Shown here: in pieces, positions 50,378-61,465 of the stretch
How the letters are laid out: the number at the start of each line of letters is the position of its first letter
How positions within the stretch are numbered: position 1 is the stretch's first letter
NCBI GenBank assembly: GCA_027619595.1
Contig: JAQCHP010000009.1
Span: 1 to 64,000, forward strand
Direction of reading: 5' to 3'
Length of the DNA: 64,000 nucleotides
Origin: Planctomycetota bacterium
Lineage (GTDB): Bacteria > Planctomycetota > Planctomycetia > Pirellulales > Pirellulaceae
Notes under the pieces: model-generated
Databases searched by the model: none
What the model saw: the letters and a program-made list of their open reading frames with translations, nothing else
What the model was told of the DNA's origin: nothing
Position numbers and translations under genes: made by a program

Positions 50378-53300
50378 ATGAATGCAGTGGAAGTACGTGA
50401 CGTGCTGATTCGAGGCTGGGGACCTTGGCAGTCCATCGAATGGAAGAACCTGTCTCCGGGCTTCAATTTTCTCGAAACGACGAGCGAATCCAGCGCGGGC
50501 GAATTGGAGATCCTACTGGGGGCAGGTTTTGCTCAGAGTTCGATCCTCCCACGCGAGTACGAGCAGTCGTTGCCTACCGAGGTGCGTTTGAGGGTCGTGG
50601 ACGGATCGCTCAAGAGCACGATCAAGTCCAACGAGAAGGGGCAATGGAATCGACTTCTGACACGTAAGAAGGGCGACACGAAGGGGGAGCATGTTGACGT
50701 AGATGATGTTCGAGAATCGGTCGAGCTACCTTCAGACGCAGAGACCGTTGATCGTTTCTTTGCTCCCTACCGCCGTCGTCCTGCGGGGATTTGGCAATTT
50801 GAAGCCGAATGCGTTCGGGATTTGATTGTTAGTCGAATGGCTCGTGTGCCGCGGAAGGAACGCCCAAGTGCCAACGAAGGTGAGCCCGTCTGGTCTGTGT
50901 TGCGGGCATGGTTGGAGCAGGGGAACGACGCCCAGCAGGATATGGATCGACGTACCCAGGCGAACCTACGGCGCACCGAATCATGGCTGAAGGCGGGCGA
51001 TATGAGTTCCCACGTGAACGCGTGGCAAAACGCTTGCAAAGAACAACAACGCGTCCAGGTCGAGATCGATAAATTGGAGTCCAAGCAGCGGCGTTTGCGT
51101 GCTTTTCATCGTCTCAAACAATGGCAGCGGCGATGGCTTCAGCTACAGGCGGAAAAGCCACGCGTTGACCTCAAACAGGTGTCGGCAGTTTCTGCAGCCG
51201 TACCTCGTGTGCAGGCATTACAAAAGCAACGCGATGATTTGTCGAAGAAACACGCAAGATGGCAAACTCGACGCAAGAAATTTCAAGAACTGGCCGGCAT
51301 CGCATCCGCTCAGGCGGCAGCTCACGAAGTATCGACTGTGGAGGCGTCCGAGGCATCTCCGCAGGAACTACGCAAACTGCTAGCGCACGCGAAGTCTGCT
51401 TGGTCGGTTGAGCGGCGTTTGAAACGCCCTCAACGACTTTTCCCGACGGAGGGTTCTTTCGACAATTTTTCTGCCGACGTAACAGCAATGCCGACACCGG
51501 CACAAAGTGCACGGCGATCCGAATTGGACCGCGAGTTACAGCAAGCCCAAACGATTTTGCAAACGCTACGTGAGCAGCGGCAGGAAGCTTTGGCACGCCA
51601 TGCGAGTGTATCGCAGCTAGATCGATCGATGGAGCGTGAACCGATTGTTGCGCCCGCGGCTTGGCAAAGGGAACGACAAGAACTTCAACAAGAGTTCGAG
51701 GCGATGCGTGCCGAGTCACAGGCACTGCGGCGTCAGTGTGAGCAGACGATACAGCCTGGGTTGATGAACGATTGGCAGCGTGTTGGCGTGACAGGCCTAT
51801 TTTTGGGCGGTCTCGTCGCGATCGTATTTGGGATATTTCTCAATCTGGATGCGCCGGTTTGGCCAGTTGTGGGAGTCGGTTGTTCGGCCCTCGTCATTGG
51901 TGTCATGTTGCGGATTAGCGACGAACGTGTTTCGGCTCCGCGGATGGTAGGGCAGCGAGCCCGCTTGGACGAATTGCAATTTGATATGCACGAAAATCGC
52001 CGTCGATGGCAGCAGCTTGAGACGACGCCCGTCCCTATTGGCTCGCAAGTTATACGCGATAACGACAATGCGTTTGTTAATTCGACGATGGGGCAGGAAG
52101 TGGAATGGCTGGACGCAGAACTGGAAGCTGCGAACTCACGGGTGGACGTGTTGCGTCAGCAACTTGTTCAATTGGGGCCAGAGTCGCTCCTGGCCGTTCC
52201 CCCGGCCGCCGCATTGTCGCACGGAGCATTGGATCCAGTTAGCAGCAATCGATTGCCGTCCGCACCCGTTCCAGCCGCTCAGCGAAAACTGTTACAGCAG
52301 TGGAAACAGCGAGCCGCGCGCTGCTTGCGGGATACCGAAGTGCTGGCCGATGATTGCTCTGTCCGCCGAATCATGACTCGGTTGAGGCGCGAGAATAGCC
52401 AAGTTCGTCGGCAGTTGCAATCGCGGCAGCGTGCCCGCAAACAATACCGAAGTGCTCTTGTTCAGGAGCGTCGGTGGGAAAAGGAATTGCAAAAATGTTC
52501 GCACCGTAAGCAATCGCTTTTACGACGATTTCGTTGCGAAGATTTGGCGGCCTTAGTGCAGTTGCAGCAAGAAGGGGAGCGGGCGACGGTTTGGCGGCGC
52601 AAGTCGCAAGGGCTTGTCAACCGCGTTCGTCGCAGACTACCCACGGGAATCACCGTCCAGACTCTCGACTCGCATTTGCAACAAGAAGAACGCGAACTGG
52701 GAGAACTGGAACTCGTACCTTTGCAGGAGCGATTATCGGAATTGCATACGAAACAGCAACAGGGATTGTTGAGCTTGGCGAAGGATTTGCCACGCGAAGG
52801 TACAAGAAATTCCGACATTGCGTGGAACGAGCTAGAACAGCAGTGGAGTACCGCGAGTGAACCGGTGGCAAGCTGGACCGCGCGCGGAATGCAGTTGCTG
52901 ACTCAATTCCCCGTCCTTTCGCCAGAATCGGAACCCGCATCGAAATCGGAAGCGTTCCGACAAACGGACACGCTTCGTCTCGCTAGTGAATGGTGCGCCC
53001 AGATCCTGAAGAAGCCAGGGCTTCAATTGGGCACCCACGATGATGACGCTCGGTTGTGCGTTAAGTTCGAAGCATCGGCGATTGATCAGTCTCTTGCGTT
53101 GTTGAGCGATGAACAGATAAAACCGATTTTGTTTGCGCTGCGCTGTGCCGTGGTCGTGGGGCTCCATCGGCAGGGGACACGGTGCCCCATGGTGGTGCGC
53201 GGCTCCGATCTCTTGGCCACAGAGAATGGCTGTTTTGCTGTCCTGCAACAAGTGGCTAAAGAAGTGCAAGTGGTAGTCGTGGGTGGTTCGTTGGAACTAG

Positions 53301-53593
53301 GGAATACTCTCGTTGAACTGGGAGCCACACGGGTGGTTCCGCACGTTCAGGTTGCGCCGGTGGCTGAGGTGGTGCAGGAACCGGTCGCCAACCCTGTGCT
53401 GCCTCCAGTACCGATTGTCTCCGCGCCGGTCGCGGTTGCCGCGGCGCCAGTTCCCGCGCCACGGGAAGTTTTCATCGAGCGGGAAACCTACGAAGTCGAA
53501 GGTCCGGTCAGGTTCTCCGATCCTTCGACAGGCACGGCCTATCGTGAGCCTCCGAGCTGGCAGATTCACGAAACAGACCGCCGTTCAGCATAA
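50378..53593 (+). CDS. YhaN/SbcC-like coiled-coil protein without Walker motifs
   Basis: 1,071 residues. The start VEVRDVLIRGWGPWQSIEWK followed by LSPGFNFLE is laid out like the N-terminus of YhaN/SbcC ATPases. The place of the Walker A loop reads LETTSESSAGELEILLGAG, with no GxxGxGKS. Residues about 190-470 and 530-870 are coiled coil, and two membrane-like segments (VTGLFLGGLVAIVFGIFLNL and PVVGVGCSALVIGVML) lie between them at about 469-513. The C-terminus (EQIKPILFALRCAVVVGLH, CPMVVRGSDLLATENGC) matches the motor layout but lacks a Walker B acid pair. A Pro/Val-rich tail follows. The ATG at 50378 is used; a GTG at 50387 has AAGGA 8 nt upstream and is an alternative. Confidence 0.75.
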   Translation: MNAVEVRDVLIRGWGPWQSIEWKNLSPGFNFLETTSESSAGELEILLGAGFAQSSILPREYEQSLPTEVRLRVVDGSLKSTIKSNEKGQWNRLLTRKKGDTKGEHVDVDDVRESVELPSDAETVDRFFAPYRRRPAGIWQFEAECVRDLIVSRMARVPRKERPSANEGEPVWSVLRAWLEQGNDAQQDMDRRTQANLRRTESWLKAGDMSSHVNAWQNACKEQQRVQVEIDKLESKQRRLRAFHRLKQWQRRWLQLQAEKPRVDLKQVSAVSAAVPRVQALQKQRDDLSKKHARWQTRRKKFQELAGIASAQAAAHEVSTVEASEASPQELRKLLAHAKSAWSVERRLKRPQRLFPTEGSFDNFSADVTAMPTPAQSARRSELDRELQQAQTILQTLREQRQEALARHASVSQLDRSMEREPIVAPAAWQRERQELQQEFEAMRAESQALRRQCEQTIQPGLMNDWQRVGVTGLFLGGLVAIVFGIFLNLDAPVWPVVGVGCSALVIGVMLRISDERVSAPRMVGQRARLDELQFDMHENRRRWQQLETTPVPIGSQVIRDNDNAFVNSTMGQEVEWLDAELEAANSRVDVLRQQLVQLGPESLLAVPPAAALSHGALDPVSSNRLPSAPVPAAQRKLLQQWKQRAARCLRDTEVLADDCSVRRIMTRLRRENSQVRRQLQSRQRARKQYRSALVQERRWEKELQKCSHRKQSLLRRFRCEDLAALVQLQQEGERATVWRRKSQGLVNRVRRRLPTGITVQTLDSHLQQEERELGELELVPLQERLSELHTKQQQGLLSLAKDLPREGTRNSDIAWNELEQQWSTASEPVASWTARGMQLLTQFPVLSPESEPASKSEAFRQTDTLRLASEWCAQILKKPGLQLGTHDDDARLCVKFEASAIDQSLALLSDEQIKPILFALRCAVVVGLHRQGTRCPMVVRGSDLLATENGCFAVLQQVAKEVQVVVVGGSLELGNTLVELGATRVVPHVQVAPVAEVVQEPVANPVLPPVPIVSAPVAVAAAPVPAPREVFIERETYEVEGPVRFSDPSTGTAYREPPSWQIHETDRRSA

Positions 53594-53745
53594 TTTAATG
53601 TGCTTGTAACCCCAGTGCGTCAGCGAGGGATCGCTACGCGTTTCTGTCATCCCGCGCGTAATCGGGTACGGTTCTTCGGCAGATACCGTAAGGACATCGA
53701 TGGACGGTTTCGGAACGAGTTTGTCCATGTTCACACGATGCGCAT

Positions 53746-53774
53746 AAAAAAGGGAGGGAAAGAATTCCCTCCTC
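53746..53774 (-). terminator. Intrinsic terminator after the outer-membrane protein gene
   Basis: On the minus strand GGAGGGAA, a 4-base loop and TTCCCTCC are followed by CTTTTTT. It lies 39 bases after the stop of the barrel gene, a textbook arrangement. Confidence 0.85.
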
Positions 53775-53812
53775 TTGTCGCTTCCGCGATGGTCATTGGC
53801 ATTCCGACTGAG

Positions 53813-55063
53813 CTAACGATTAATCGTGAAACCGGCTGTAACGCCACCCGCGGTAAACGCCTCGTCGGTACCAGTTACGCCTCGGCCGACTCCATCACCA
53901 AACACCAGTAGATTCATTCCACCGCGTATTGCCACGTACTGAGTCAACTCAAAGGTCCCCTCGAGTCGTAACTCACCGCCATAGACAAACCGACTGTTCT
54001 GGTCGTAGAACGTGTCGTTGCGGAAGTCGACTACCGTGGCAGGTCTCGGTCGGACGAAGCTGTCAAGGGCTCCGTCACCGTCGAAGGTGTGGTCCACCTC
54101 TTCCGACGTCAGTTCGGCCGTGACGTTCCGTTCGCGATTTTGCCAGTTATTCATCGTGAATCCGCGTAGGTCTGTAGAGATGAGCCACCGTCCTCGACGT
54201 AAGAAACTTCTAAAGCCGAACTGGCCGCCAAACATGTCGTTATCTGTATAGACGAGTTCGCGAATATAGCCGTCCCAATCGTCGATCCCTTCAAAGCTAA
54301 CGCCGGAGGCGTCTGGGGGACCGAAGGGAAGCGGTGTAGTGAAGTCCCGTACATAGTCGGCACGATCGCTATGGTCGCGAATTCGCACGTACTTCGCGCC
54401 GAACAAGGGCTCAATGACCATACCATTGTGGAGTGGCTTAAGTCGCCAAGTGCGGCTCAAGTCAAATGAATAGAAATTGAAGGCGTTGAGCGTCAAGAAG
54501 ATGTCACCAATGGGATTGAGACGGAAGTCGGTATCTCGCACGATGAGCGTTGTGGTGGTCGTGGTGCCGTTTGGATTGAGCGTTGTCGTCCTTTCGTTGC
54601 GGCGTGTATTGTCTTCATGTCGTTGGACGTTGGGATTGTCCAGCTTCCAGGCATTGAAGAGCCAACCTTTGTCGTTCTCCTGCATGTAGCCAAGTTCGAA
54701 ACGGTTTCCGTAGGTCCAGTCGCCGCCGTAATCGGTCGAGTTTTCGGCGGTCATGATGCCTGACACGGGACCGCCTTGCCCCGGAAAATCGAACGGGCGT
54801 ATTTCGTATTGCAGATTGTCAATGGCGGAATGCTTCCGCGAAACGCTCATGTAGGCGCGGTCGTACGCAAAGAAGAATCCCGTATTCGGCTGCCGGCCGT
54901 CGTAAAAGTCTTCTTTGTACAAAGGCTTGAACCAGTCGGACTGGAAAGAAAAGTCTTCCGTATTTGTCAACGGCTGGTAGTCTTGAGCTCTTGTCGGCAA
55001 CGATCCGCCAATTACGGCGAACAAGATCGCTAACCCGGTCAGATATGAGCGAATCCAGGACAT
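53813..55063 (-). CDS. Predicted outer-membrane beta-barrel protein
   Basis: 416 residues. A signal peptide (LTGLAILFAVIGGSLPTRA) is followed by alternating polar/hydrophobic strands rich in Tyr, Phe and Trp: GFFFAYDRAYMSVSRKH, RFELGYMQENDKGWLFNAW, FNFYSFDLSRTWRLKPLHNG and FRSFLRRGRWLISTDLRGFT. The protein ends in a strand (AGGVTAGFTINR). It resembles planctomycete barrel proteins of the BBP7/porin-like type; the substrate is unknown. GGAA lies upstream of the ATG at 55063, and a good terminator follows. The gene stands alone. Confidence 0.72.
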   Translation of the reverse strand: MSWIRSYLTGLAILFAVIGGSLPTRAQDYQPLTNTEDFSFQSDWFKPLYKEDFYDGRQPNTGFFFAYDRAYMSVSRKHSAIDNLQYEIRPFDFPGQGGPVSGIMTAENSTDYGGDWTYGNRFELGYMQENDKGWLFNAWKLDNPNVQRHEDNTRRNERTTTLNPNGTTTTTTLIVRDTDFRLNPIGDIFLTLNAFNFYSFDLSRTWRLKPLHNGMVIEPLFGAKYVRIRDHSDRADYVRDFTTPLPFGPPDASGVSFEGIDDWDGYIRELVYTDNDMFGGQFGFRSFLRRGRWLISTDLRGFTMNNWQNRERNVTAELTSEEVDHTFDGDGALDSFVRPRPATVVDFRNDTFYDQNSRFVYGGELRLEGTFELTQYVAIRGGMNLLVFGDGVGRGVTGTDEAFTAGGVTAGFTINR

Positions 55064-55383
55064 GATTGGTGTTCCACTCTTGAGCCAACGGACGGAAAAC
55101 GCCGAACCAGGTCACCCCTCTTGGCACCGAGTTCTTTGTGCTTGTGACGGTAGTATCGGTTCGATCCAGCGTGCGGGTTGAGGAACAAAGGTAAACTGTG
55201 CCGAAAAGTTGGAATATTCCTCCCGCTAGCGGGACAAACCGCTAGCGCAACAACGCCTAGCTAGCGTGCGGGAAATCGCGGGATATCCGTCGGGGCTTTG
55301 AGACAAGCCGTAGCGAATTCGGTGAGAGTGCGAGCAGGGGCTCGACGTGGCCCGATTCGGACGGCCGAGAGATGAAAGGAGCG
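55064..55383. other. Intergenic region between atpC and the barrel gene
   Basis: About 320 bases without a gene. It contains the palindromic GCTAGC cluster listed separately and should contain the end of the atp transcript and the barrel-gene promoter; no T-run terminator is obvious. Confidence 0.45.
55222..55270. repeat. Cluster of GCTAGC palindromes (REP-like)
   Basis: CCCGCTAGCGGG (55222-55233) is a 12-base perfect palindrome. It is followed after five bases by CCGCTAGCG (55239-55247) and about 10 bases later by CTAGCTAGCG. The three half-related copies lie within 50 bases in the atpC 3' flank, like a small repetitive extragenic palindrome. Confidence 0.6.
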
Positions 55384-55647
55384 TTAGGAAGCGCTAAACG
55401 ATTCGGTAATCAAGCTCACAACATTGCCTTGGACTTGTACAAAGCCGCCATCGACTTGATAGCGGTTGGTGGTTCCATTGCTTTGCCGAACTCGCAGTGT
55501 CCCTTTGCCCAACCGTCCGATCAGGGGCGCGCGTCCATTTAATATGCCGAGCTCGCCGTCATACAGCGGTACCGAAACGAATTCGGCCTTTTGTTCCAAA
55601 GCCGTCTGTTCCGGTGTCACCACGATGCAGGTCAAGCTATCGGCCAT
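55384..55647 (-). CDS. atpC: ATP synthase epsilon subunit, short form
   Basis: 87 residues, against about 130-140 in most bacteria. The N-terminal beta-sandwich is intact (LTCIVVTPEQTALEQKAEFV, PLYDGELGILNGRAPLIGRL, VDGGFVQVQGNVVSLITES). The protein ends there, lacking the two C-terminal helices that can brake ATP hydrolysis. Similar short forms occur in Chlorobium. Last gene of the atp operon, 85 nt after atpD. Confidence 0.9.
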   Translation of the reverse strand: MADSLTCIVVTPEQTALEQKAEFVSVPLYDGELGILNGRAPLIGRLGKGTLRVRQSNGTTNRYQVDGGFVQVQGNVVSLITESFSAS

Positions 55648-55732
55648 GGGGTATTACTCACTCACTCTTGACGGTTCAATTCTGAATCACGAGGCATTTG
55701 CGGCAAGGGATCGGTGCATCTGCCGGCCGAAA

Positions 55733-57244
<1,512 letters not shown>

Positions 57245-58159
57245 CTATTTTTCGAGGGCCTCAACACCGCCGATGATTTCCATGATTTCACCGGTGATTT
57301 GCGACTGCCGCGAACGGTTGTATTGCATTGACAGTTGCTTAATGAGGTCACCTGCGTTTTCCGTGGCACTTTTCATGGCCACCATTCGGGCGATTTGTTC
57401 GCTGACTGCCGCGTCCAAGAAGCACTTGAACAGCTTCACCTTGAAGCTGATAGGCACAACTTCTTCTAAGATACTGTGGGCCGATGGGAGGAACTCGTAG
57501 TCGGTGCTGCTCTGGTTCTTTTGCGCGTCCTGACTCTGTTTGTTCGACGTTGACGACGTTGCGGTATCGGCGCCCTCCAGCGATCCCAACGGCAGCAGCG
57601 TTTCGACGACTGCTACTTGGCGTGACACGCTAAGGAACTTCGTGTACACGACATCGAGTCGATCGAGTTCACCAGCGATGTAAGCGTCCAGGTATCGGTT
57701 GGCAATGGCCTCCACTGCCTCGTACTTAGGCTGGTCGTCGAATTCGGTGTACATCGCGTCGACGGGAATTTTGCGAAACTTCAGCGCCGTGATTCCACGT
57801 TTTCCAGATACCTCTAATCGCCGTTGGGGTACGGACGCTGTCTCAGTAATTTTTTCCAGTGCTAGTCGTGTCACGTTACCGTTGTAACCGCCACACAGAC
57901 CGCGATTGGCCGTCAGGAGCAGGATGCCGCAACTGTTGGTATGTTCGCGTGGTTCCAGCAGAGGGTGTCGTAGTTCAAGTCCGCTGCGGGCGAGATCCCC
58001 GACCAATTGCGTAATACGCTGGGTATAAGCCGACGCGGCATTCGCGCGGTCCATGGCCTTCTTGAAGCGTGCAGTCGCAATCAGCTCCATCGTCCGCGTA
58101 ATTTTACGAATGTTGCGGATCGACTTCCGACGTTTATCTAGAGCTCGTGCTTTTGCCAT
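57245..58159 (-). CDS. atpG: ATP synthase gamma subunit
   Basis: 304 residues, the central shaft of F1. Family signatures are at both ends: KARALDKRRKSIRNIRKITR, MELIATARFKKAMDRANAAS, ILLLTANRGLCGGYNGNV, and the C-terminal MVAMKSATENAGDLIKQL. An insert of about 20 Ser/Thr/Gln-rich residues (about 200-223, GADTATSSTSNKQSQDAQKN) interrupts the middle domain. The gene lies 162 nt after atpA. Confidence 0.97.
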   Translation of the reverse strand: MAKARALDKRRKSIRNIRKITRTMELIATARFKKAMDRANAASAYTQRITQLVGDLARSGLELRHPLLEPREHTNSCGILLLTANRGLCGGYNGNVTRLALEKITETASVPQRRLEVSGKRGITALKFRKIPVDAMYTEFDDQPKYEAVEAIANRYLDAYIAGELDRLDVVYTKFLSVSRQVAVVETLLPLGSLEGADTATSSTSNKQSQDAQKNQSSTDYEFLPSAHSILEEVVPISFKVKLFKCFLDAAVSEQIARMVAMKSATENAGDLIKQLSMQYNRSRQSQITGEIMEIIGGVEALEK

Positions 58160-58321
58160 ATTTGCTGAATCCGGGCTATCTTTCCGCGCTAAAATTTACG
58201 CCAAGGGACAGTAACCTACCGCTTTGGACCTATAGGGGCTTTGGACGAAGGGCTGTGGTCTGTAACGGCGTATTAACGGGTTAAGCAGTGCTGTAGGGAG
58301 CACCTTATCATCAATTATTTA

Positions 58322-59836
58322 TTATTTTGCAGGTGCGTACTGTTTACGGAATTCGTCTAAGGCCGACTTGAGTTGACTGAGCAACGTGTCATCGAGTTCA
58401 CGGGTTGCATTGAGTTTATCCCAGAATTCTTTCTTGCGAGTATGAAAGAACTCGAGCATGCGTTTCTCGAAATCAGCTACCTGGTTGACCGGCACCTTAT
58501 CCAGATACCCGGTGGTACCGGCGTAGATACTGATCACCTGATCGGTCACATTCATCGGTTGGTACTGAGGCTGTTTGAGCAGCTCGACCATGCGATAACC
58601 GCGGTCCAGACGTTGCTGGGTGGCGGGATCCAGGTCGGTTCCAAGTTGCGCGAATGCTTCCAATTCGCGGAACGAGGCCAAGTCGAGTCGCAATCCGCCG
58701 GCCACTTTCTTCATGGCTTTCACTTGAGCGGCACCACCGACGCGTGACACCGAGATACCGGCGTTCATGGCCGGACGAATTCCGGCGAAGAACAAGTCGG
58801 GTTGCAGGTAAATCTGCCCGTCGGTGATGGAAATCACGTTCGTGGGGATATAGGCCGACACTTCCCCTTCCAGTGTTTCAATAATCGGCAACGAGGTGAG
58901 AGAACCGCCTCCCAAGGCATCGGATAGCTTCGCCGTCCGCTCCAAGAGTCGGCTATGGCAGTAGAACACGTCACCGGGGTAGGCCTCGCGACCTGGCGGA
59001 CGACGCATGAGCAACGACAGTTGTCGATAGGCTTGGGCTTGTTTCGACAAGTCGTCGTACACGATCAGCGCATGCTGTCCGTTGTACATGAAGTATTCTG
59101 CCATCGCCGTCCCGGCATAAGGGGCAATATATTGCAACGGGGCCGGAGTACTGGCTCCGGACATGATGACCGTGGTGTATTCCATGGCCCCTTCCTTGCG
59201 AAGGATTTCTACCACGCCGGCCACCGACGAGTCCTTTTGTCCAACCGCAACGTAGAAGCACTTGACGCCGGAATCTTTTTGATTGAGGATCGCGTCGATG
59301 GCAACCGCGGTTTTCCCTGTCTTTCTGTCACCAATAATCAGTTCGCGTTGGCCTCGACCGATGGGTGTCATAGCATCCACGGCCTTGATACCGGTCTGTA
59401 GCGGTTCCTTAACCGGCTTCCGCTGAGCCACACCGGGAGCAGTATCTTCCACGAAACGGCGGTGAGGCGTATTGATGGGGCCGAGGCCATCCATGGGATT
59501 ACCCAAGGGATCGACCACGCGTCCGATTACGGCTTCTCCAACCGGAACCGATAACAGTCGGCCGAGCGATTTTACTTCATCGCCTTCATTAATTTGCAGA
59601 TAGTCGCCGAGAATGATGACACCGACGCTGGCTTCCTCGAGATTAAAGGCCAGGCCGATCACGCCGCTCGGGAACTGCACCATTTCGCCGGCCATCACGC
59701 CCGACAGGCCATGGACTCGCGCGATTCCGTCCCCGACTTCAAGGACGGTACCTACTTCTCGCACGTCCACACGATCTTGGAACTGCTCAATTTCTTGTTG
59801 GATGACCGAAGCAATTTCGTCTGCGTTAAATTTCAT
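58322..59836 (-). CDS. atpA: ATP synthase alpha subunit
   Basis: 504 residues, the non-catalytic nucleotide-binding subunit of F1. The P-loop GDRKTGKT is at 169-176. Other signatures are [40 protein letters not shown] and [20 protein letters not shown]. Family length is normal. It follows atpH by 43 nt. Confidence 0.98.
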   Translation of the reverse strand: MKFNADEIASVIQQEIEQFQDRVDVREVGTVLEVGDGIARVHGLSGVMAGEMVQFPSGVIGLAFNLEEASVGVIILGDYLQINEGDEVKSLGRLLSVPVGEAVIGRVVDPLGNPMDGLGPINTPHRRFVEDTAPGVAQRKPVKEPLQTGIKAVDAMTPIGRGQRELIIGDRKTGKTAVAIDAILNQKDSGVKCFYVAVGQKDSSVAGVVEILRKEGAMEYTTVIMSGASTPAPLQYIAPYAGTAMAEYFMYNGQHALIVYDDLSKQAQAYRQLSLLMRRPPGREAYPGDVFYCHSRLLERTAKLSDALGGGSLTSLPIIETLEGEVSAYIPTNVISITDGQIYLQPDLFFAGIRPAMNAGISVSRVGGAAQVKAMKKVAGGLRLDLASFRELEAFAQLGTDLDPATQQRLDRGYRMVELLKQPQYQPMNVTDQVISIYAGTTGYLDKVPVNQVADFEKRMLEFFHTRKKEFWDKLNATRELDDTLLSQLKSALDEFRKQYAPAK

Positions 59837-59879
59837 AGTTTATTAGCTACCTTGGGGCCACAACTGGCCACCATCTGGA

Positions 59880-60503
59880 TTAAACGACGGCAAAACGTTG
59901 GCTTGTACTTTGGATTTCTTGTCTAGCGCGACTTAGAGCGTCCTGCCGGATGCATTCGAGCCGATGTCGCACACTTCCATCAATTACTTGGTCGCCCAAT
60001 CGAACTACCAAGCCACCCAGCAGTTCTGGATCGACAGATTCTTCAAGGACTACATCTTTTTGTAAAACTTTGGCCAGGACCTCCGCGATGCGTTGTCGCA
60101 TAGGTTGGTCCAATGCTTCCGCAGTCTGCACTTGTACTCGTGCACGACCACGCAGTTCATGCACCCGTTCCCGCACAGAAATCGCGATTTCGCGGAGACA
60201 ATCAAGTCGATTGTGTTCTGCAATCGTCTTGAGAAAGTTAAGTACCATCCGAGAAACACGCTGGCCCAAAATTCGCTCGAACAACTGTTGCTTGTCACCG
60301 GATGAGGTGCTCGGCGACAGCAGGATGCGTTGAAAGTCAGGCTGCTTCTGCACGACGTCGAAGACGAGCGAATAGAACTCATCTGCTGCGCCGTCGAGCC
60401 CACCCGATTTGTCGGCGGCTGCGACAAAAGCCCGCGCGTAGACGTTGGCAAGCTGAGTTTTCGCCGCGTCAGCACGAGCTGCCTGAACTTCGCTTCCCGA
60501 CAT
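59880..60503 (-). CDS. atpH: ATP synthase delta subunit
   Basis: 207 residues, the F1 peripheral stalk cap. The N-terminal six-helix domain begins with LANVYARAFVAAADKSGGLD and RILLSPSTSSGDKQQLFERI. The C-terminus has the family motif LEESVDPELLGGLVVRLGDQ followed by VIDGSVRHRLE. The ATG at 60503 is used instead of one 11 codons upstream, because GAGAAT lies closer to it and similarity starts after it. Confidence 0.95.
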   Translation of the reverse strand: MSGSEVQAARADAAKTQLANVYARAFVAAADKSGGLDGAADEFYSLVFDVVQKQPDFQRILLSPSTSSGDKQQLFERILGQRVSRMVLNFLKTIAEHNRLDCLREIAISVRERVHELRGRARVQVQTAEALDQPMRQRIAEVLAKVLQKDVVLEESVDPELLGGLVVRLGDQVIDGSVRHRLECIRQDALSRARQEIQSTSQRFAVV

Positions 60504-60569
60504 GGATATTCTCTCGTTCCTTGTAAAGCCGTCCACTTTGGATTCGACGTGCGTAGGTTGTTTCCGTAT

Positions 60570-61310
60570 CTAGTTCTTGCCAGGGAAATTTGCCAACGCA
60601 TCTTTAACCAGATCGGCATGATCATTTCGGTTCAACTGACGTCGGACAATTTTTCCCGCCAAGCCCACCGCTGTGTCGACGCTTCTTTCGGCCAGTTCAG
60701 ACAACGCCGAATTCTTCGCTGCCTCAATGGCCTGCAAGGCACGGTTCTTGTGTCCCTGTGCAGCTTGATCCGCTTCGGCCACGACCTGTTGTCGGTGCGT
60801 TTCGGCGTCCTTGCGTGCCAGTTCCATCATCTGCCGGATTTCTTCTTGAGCCTGCGTCAGTTTTTGTTGATGATCTGTCAGTAACCTTTGCGCCTGCTCA
60901 TTGCTTTCCTTGGCCTGCTGCAATTGGCTCTCCACGAAATGTTCTCGCTTGTGCAACGATTCCATGATTGGTGCCCAGGCAAATTTGCGCAAGACAACCA
61001 GCAGTAGAGCAAAAACGACAAACGTCCAAATGGCGAGGTCCGACTTGGGCAAGGCAGCCGGATCGGCTTGATCTTTTCCAGCATTCGCATGCGTGAGGTC
61101 AAATGGGTCGTGCTCCCCGTGTCCGCCAGTGGCATGGCCGTCGGCCACTTCCGCTGCAGTAATCTCAGATCCGTGTTGCACTTCGGCATTCGCCGCTGCC
61201 CACAATTTGCTTTGAGGCGTCAACGAACCGACCGTACCGACACTGACCACAAGGCACAACCAAAACATGCCCTGCGAGAGGTCCCTCTGACAACGTCGAG
61301 CCAAATCCAC
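60570..61310 (-). CDS. atpF: ATP synthase b subunit with N-terminal extension
   Basis: 246 residues, about 90 longer than typical. A signal-like segment (FWLCLVVSVGTVGSLTPQ) is followed by a His-rich exported linker (HATGGHGEHDPFDLTHANAG). The true b membrane helix follows (LAIWTFVVFALLLVVLRKFA) with the long stalk coiled coil (ESNEQAQRLLTDHQQKLTQA). The GTG at 61310 is chosen because GGGGGG lies about 8 nt upstream; an ATG 15 codons earlier has none. The extension puts a domain on the outer side of the membrane (inference). Confidence 0.9.
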   Translation of the reverse strand: MDLARRCQRDLSQGMFWLCLVVSVGTVGSLTPQSKLWAAANAEVQHGSEITAAEVADGHATGGHGEHDPFDLTHANAGKDQADPAALPKSDLAIWTFVVFALLLVVLRKFAWAPIMESLHKREHFVESQLQQAKESNEQAQRLLTDHQQKLTQAQEEIRQMMELARKDAETHRQQVVAEADQAAQGHKNRALQAIEAAKNSALSELAERSVDTAVGLAGKIVRRQLNRNDHADLVKDALANFPGKN

Positions 61311-61465
61311 GGTAAGATCCCCCCATCTAACGAAAATCAACCACCACCAGCCCATTCAGTCGGGTGCCAATTTGATTTTGGCCGCTTCAACGACCTCTTC
61401 AATTGACGGCCCCGACTGTTTCACAAGGTACGTTTTACAACGCACGATTTGTTACCGTGAAGTGA

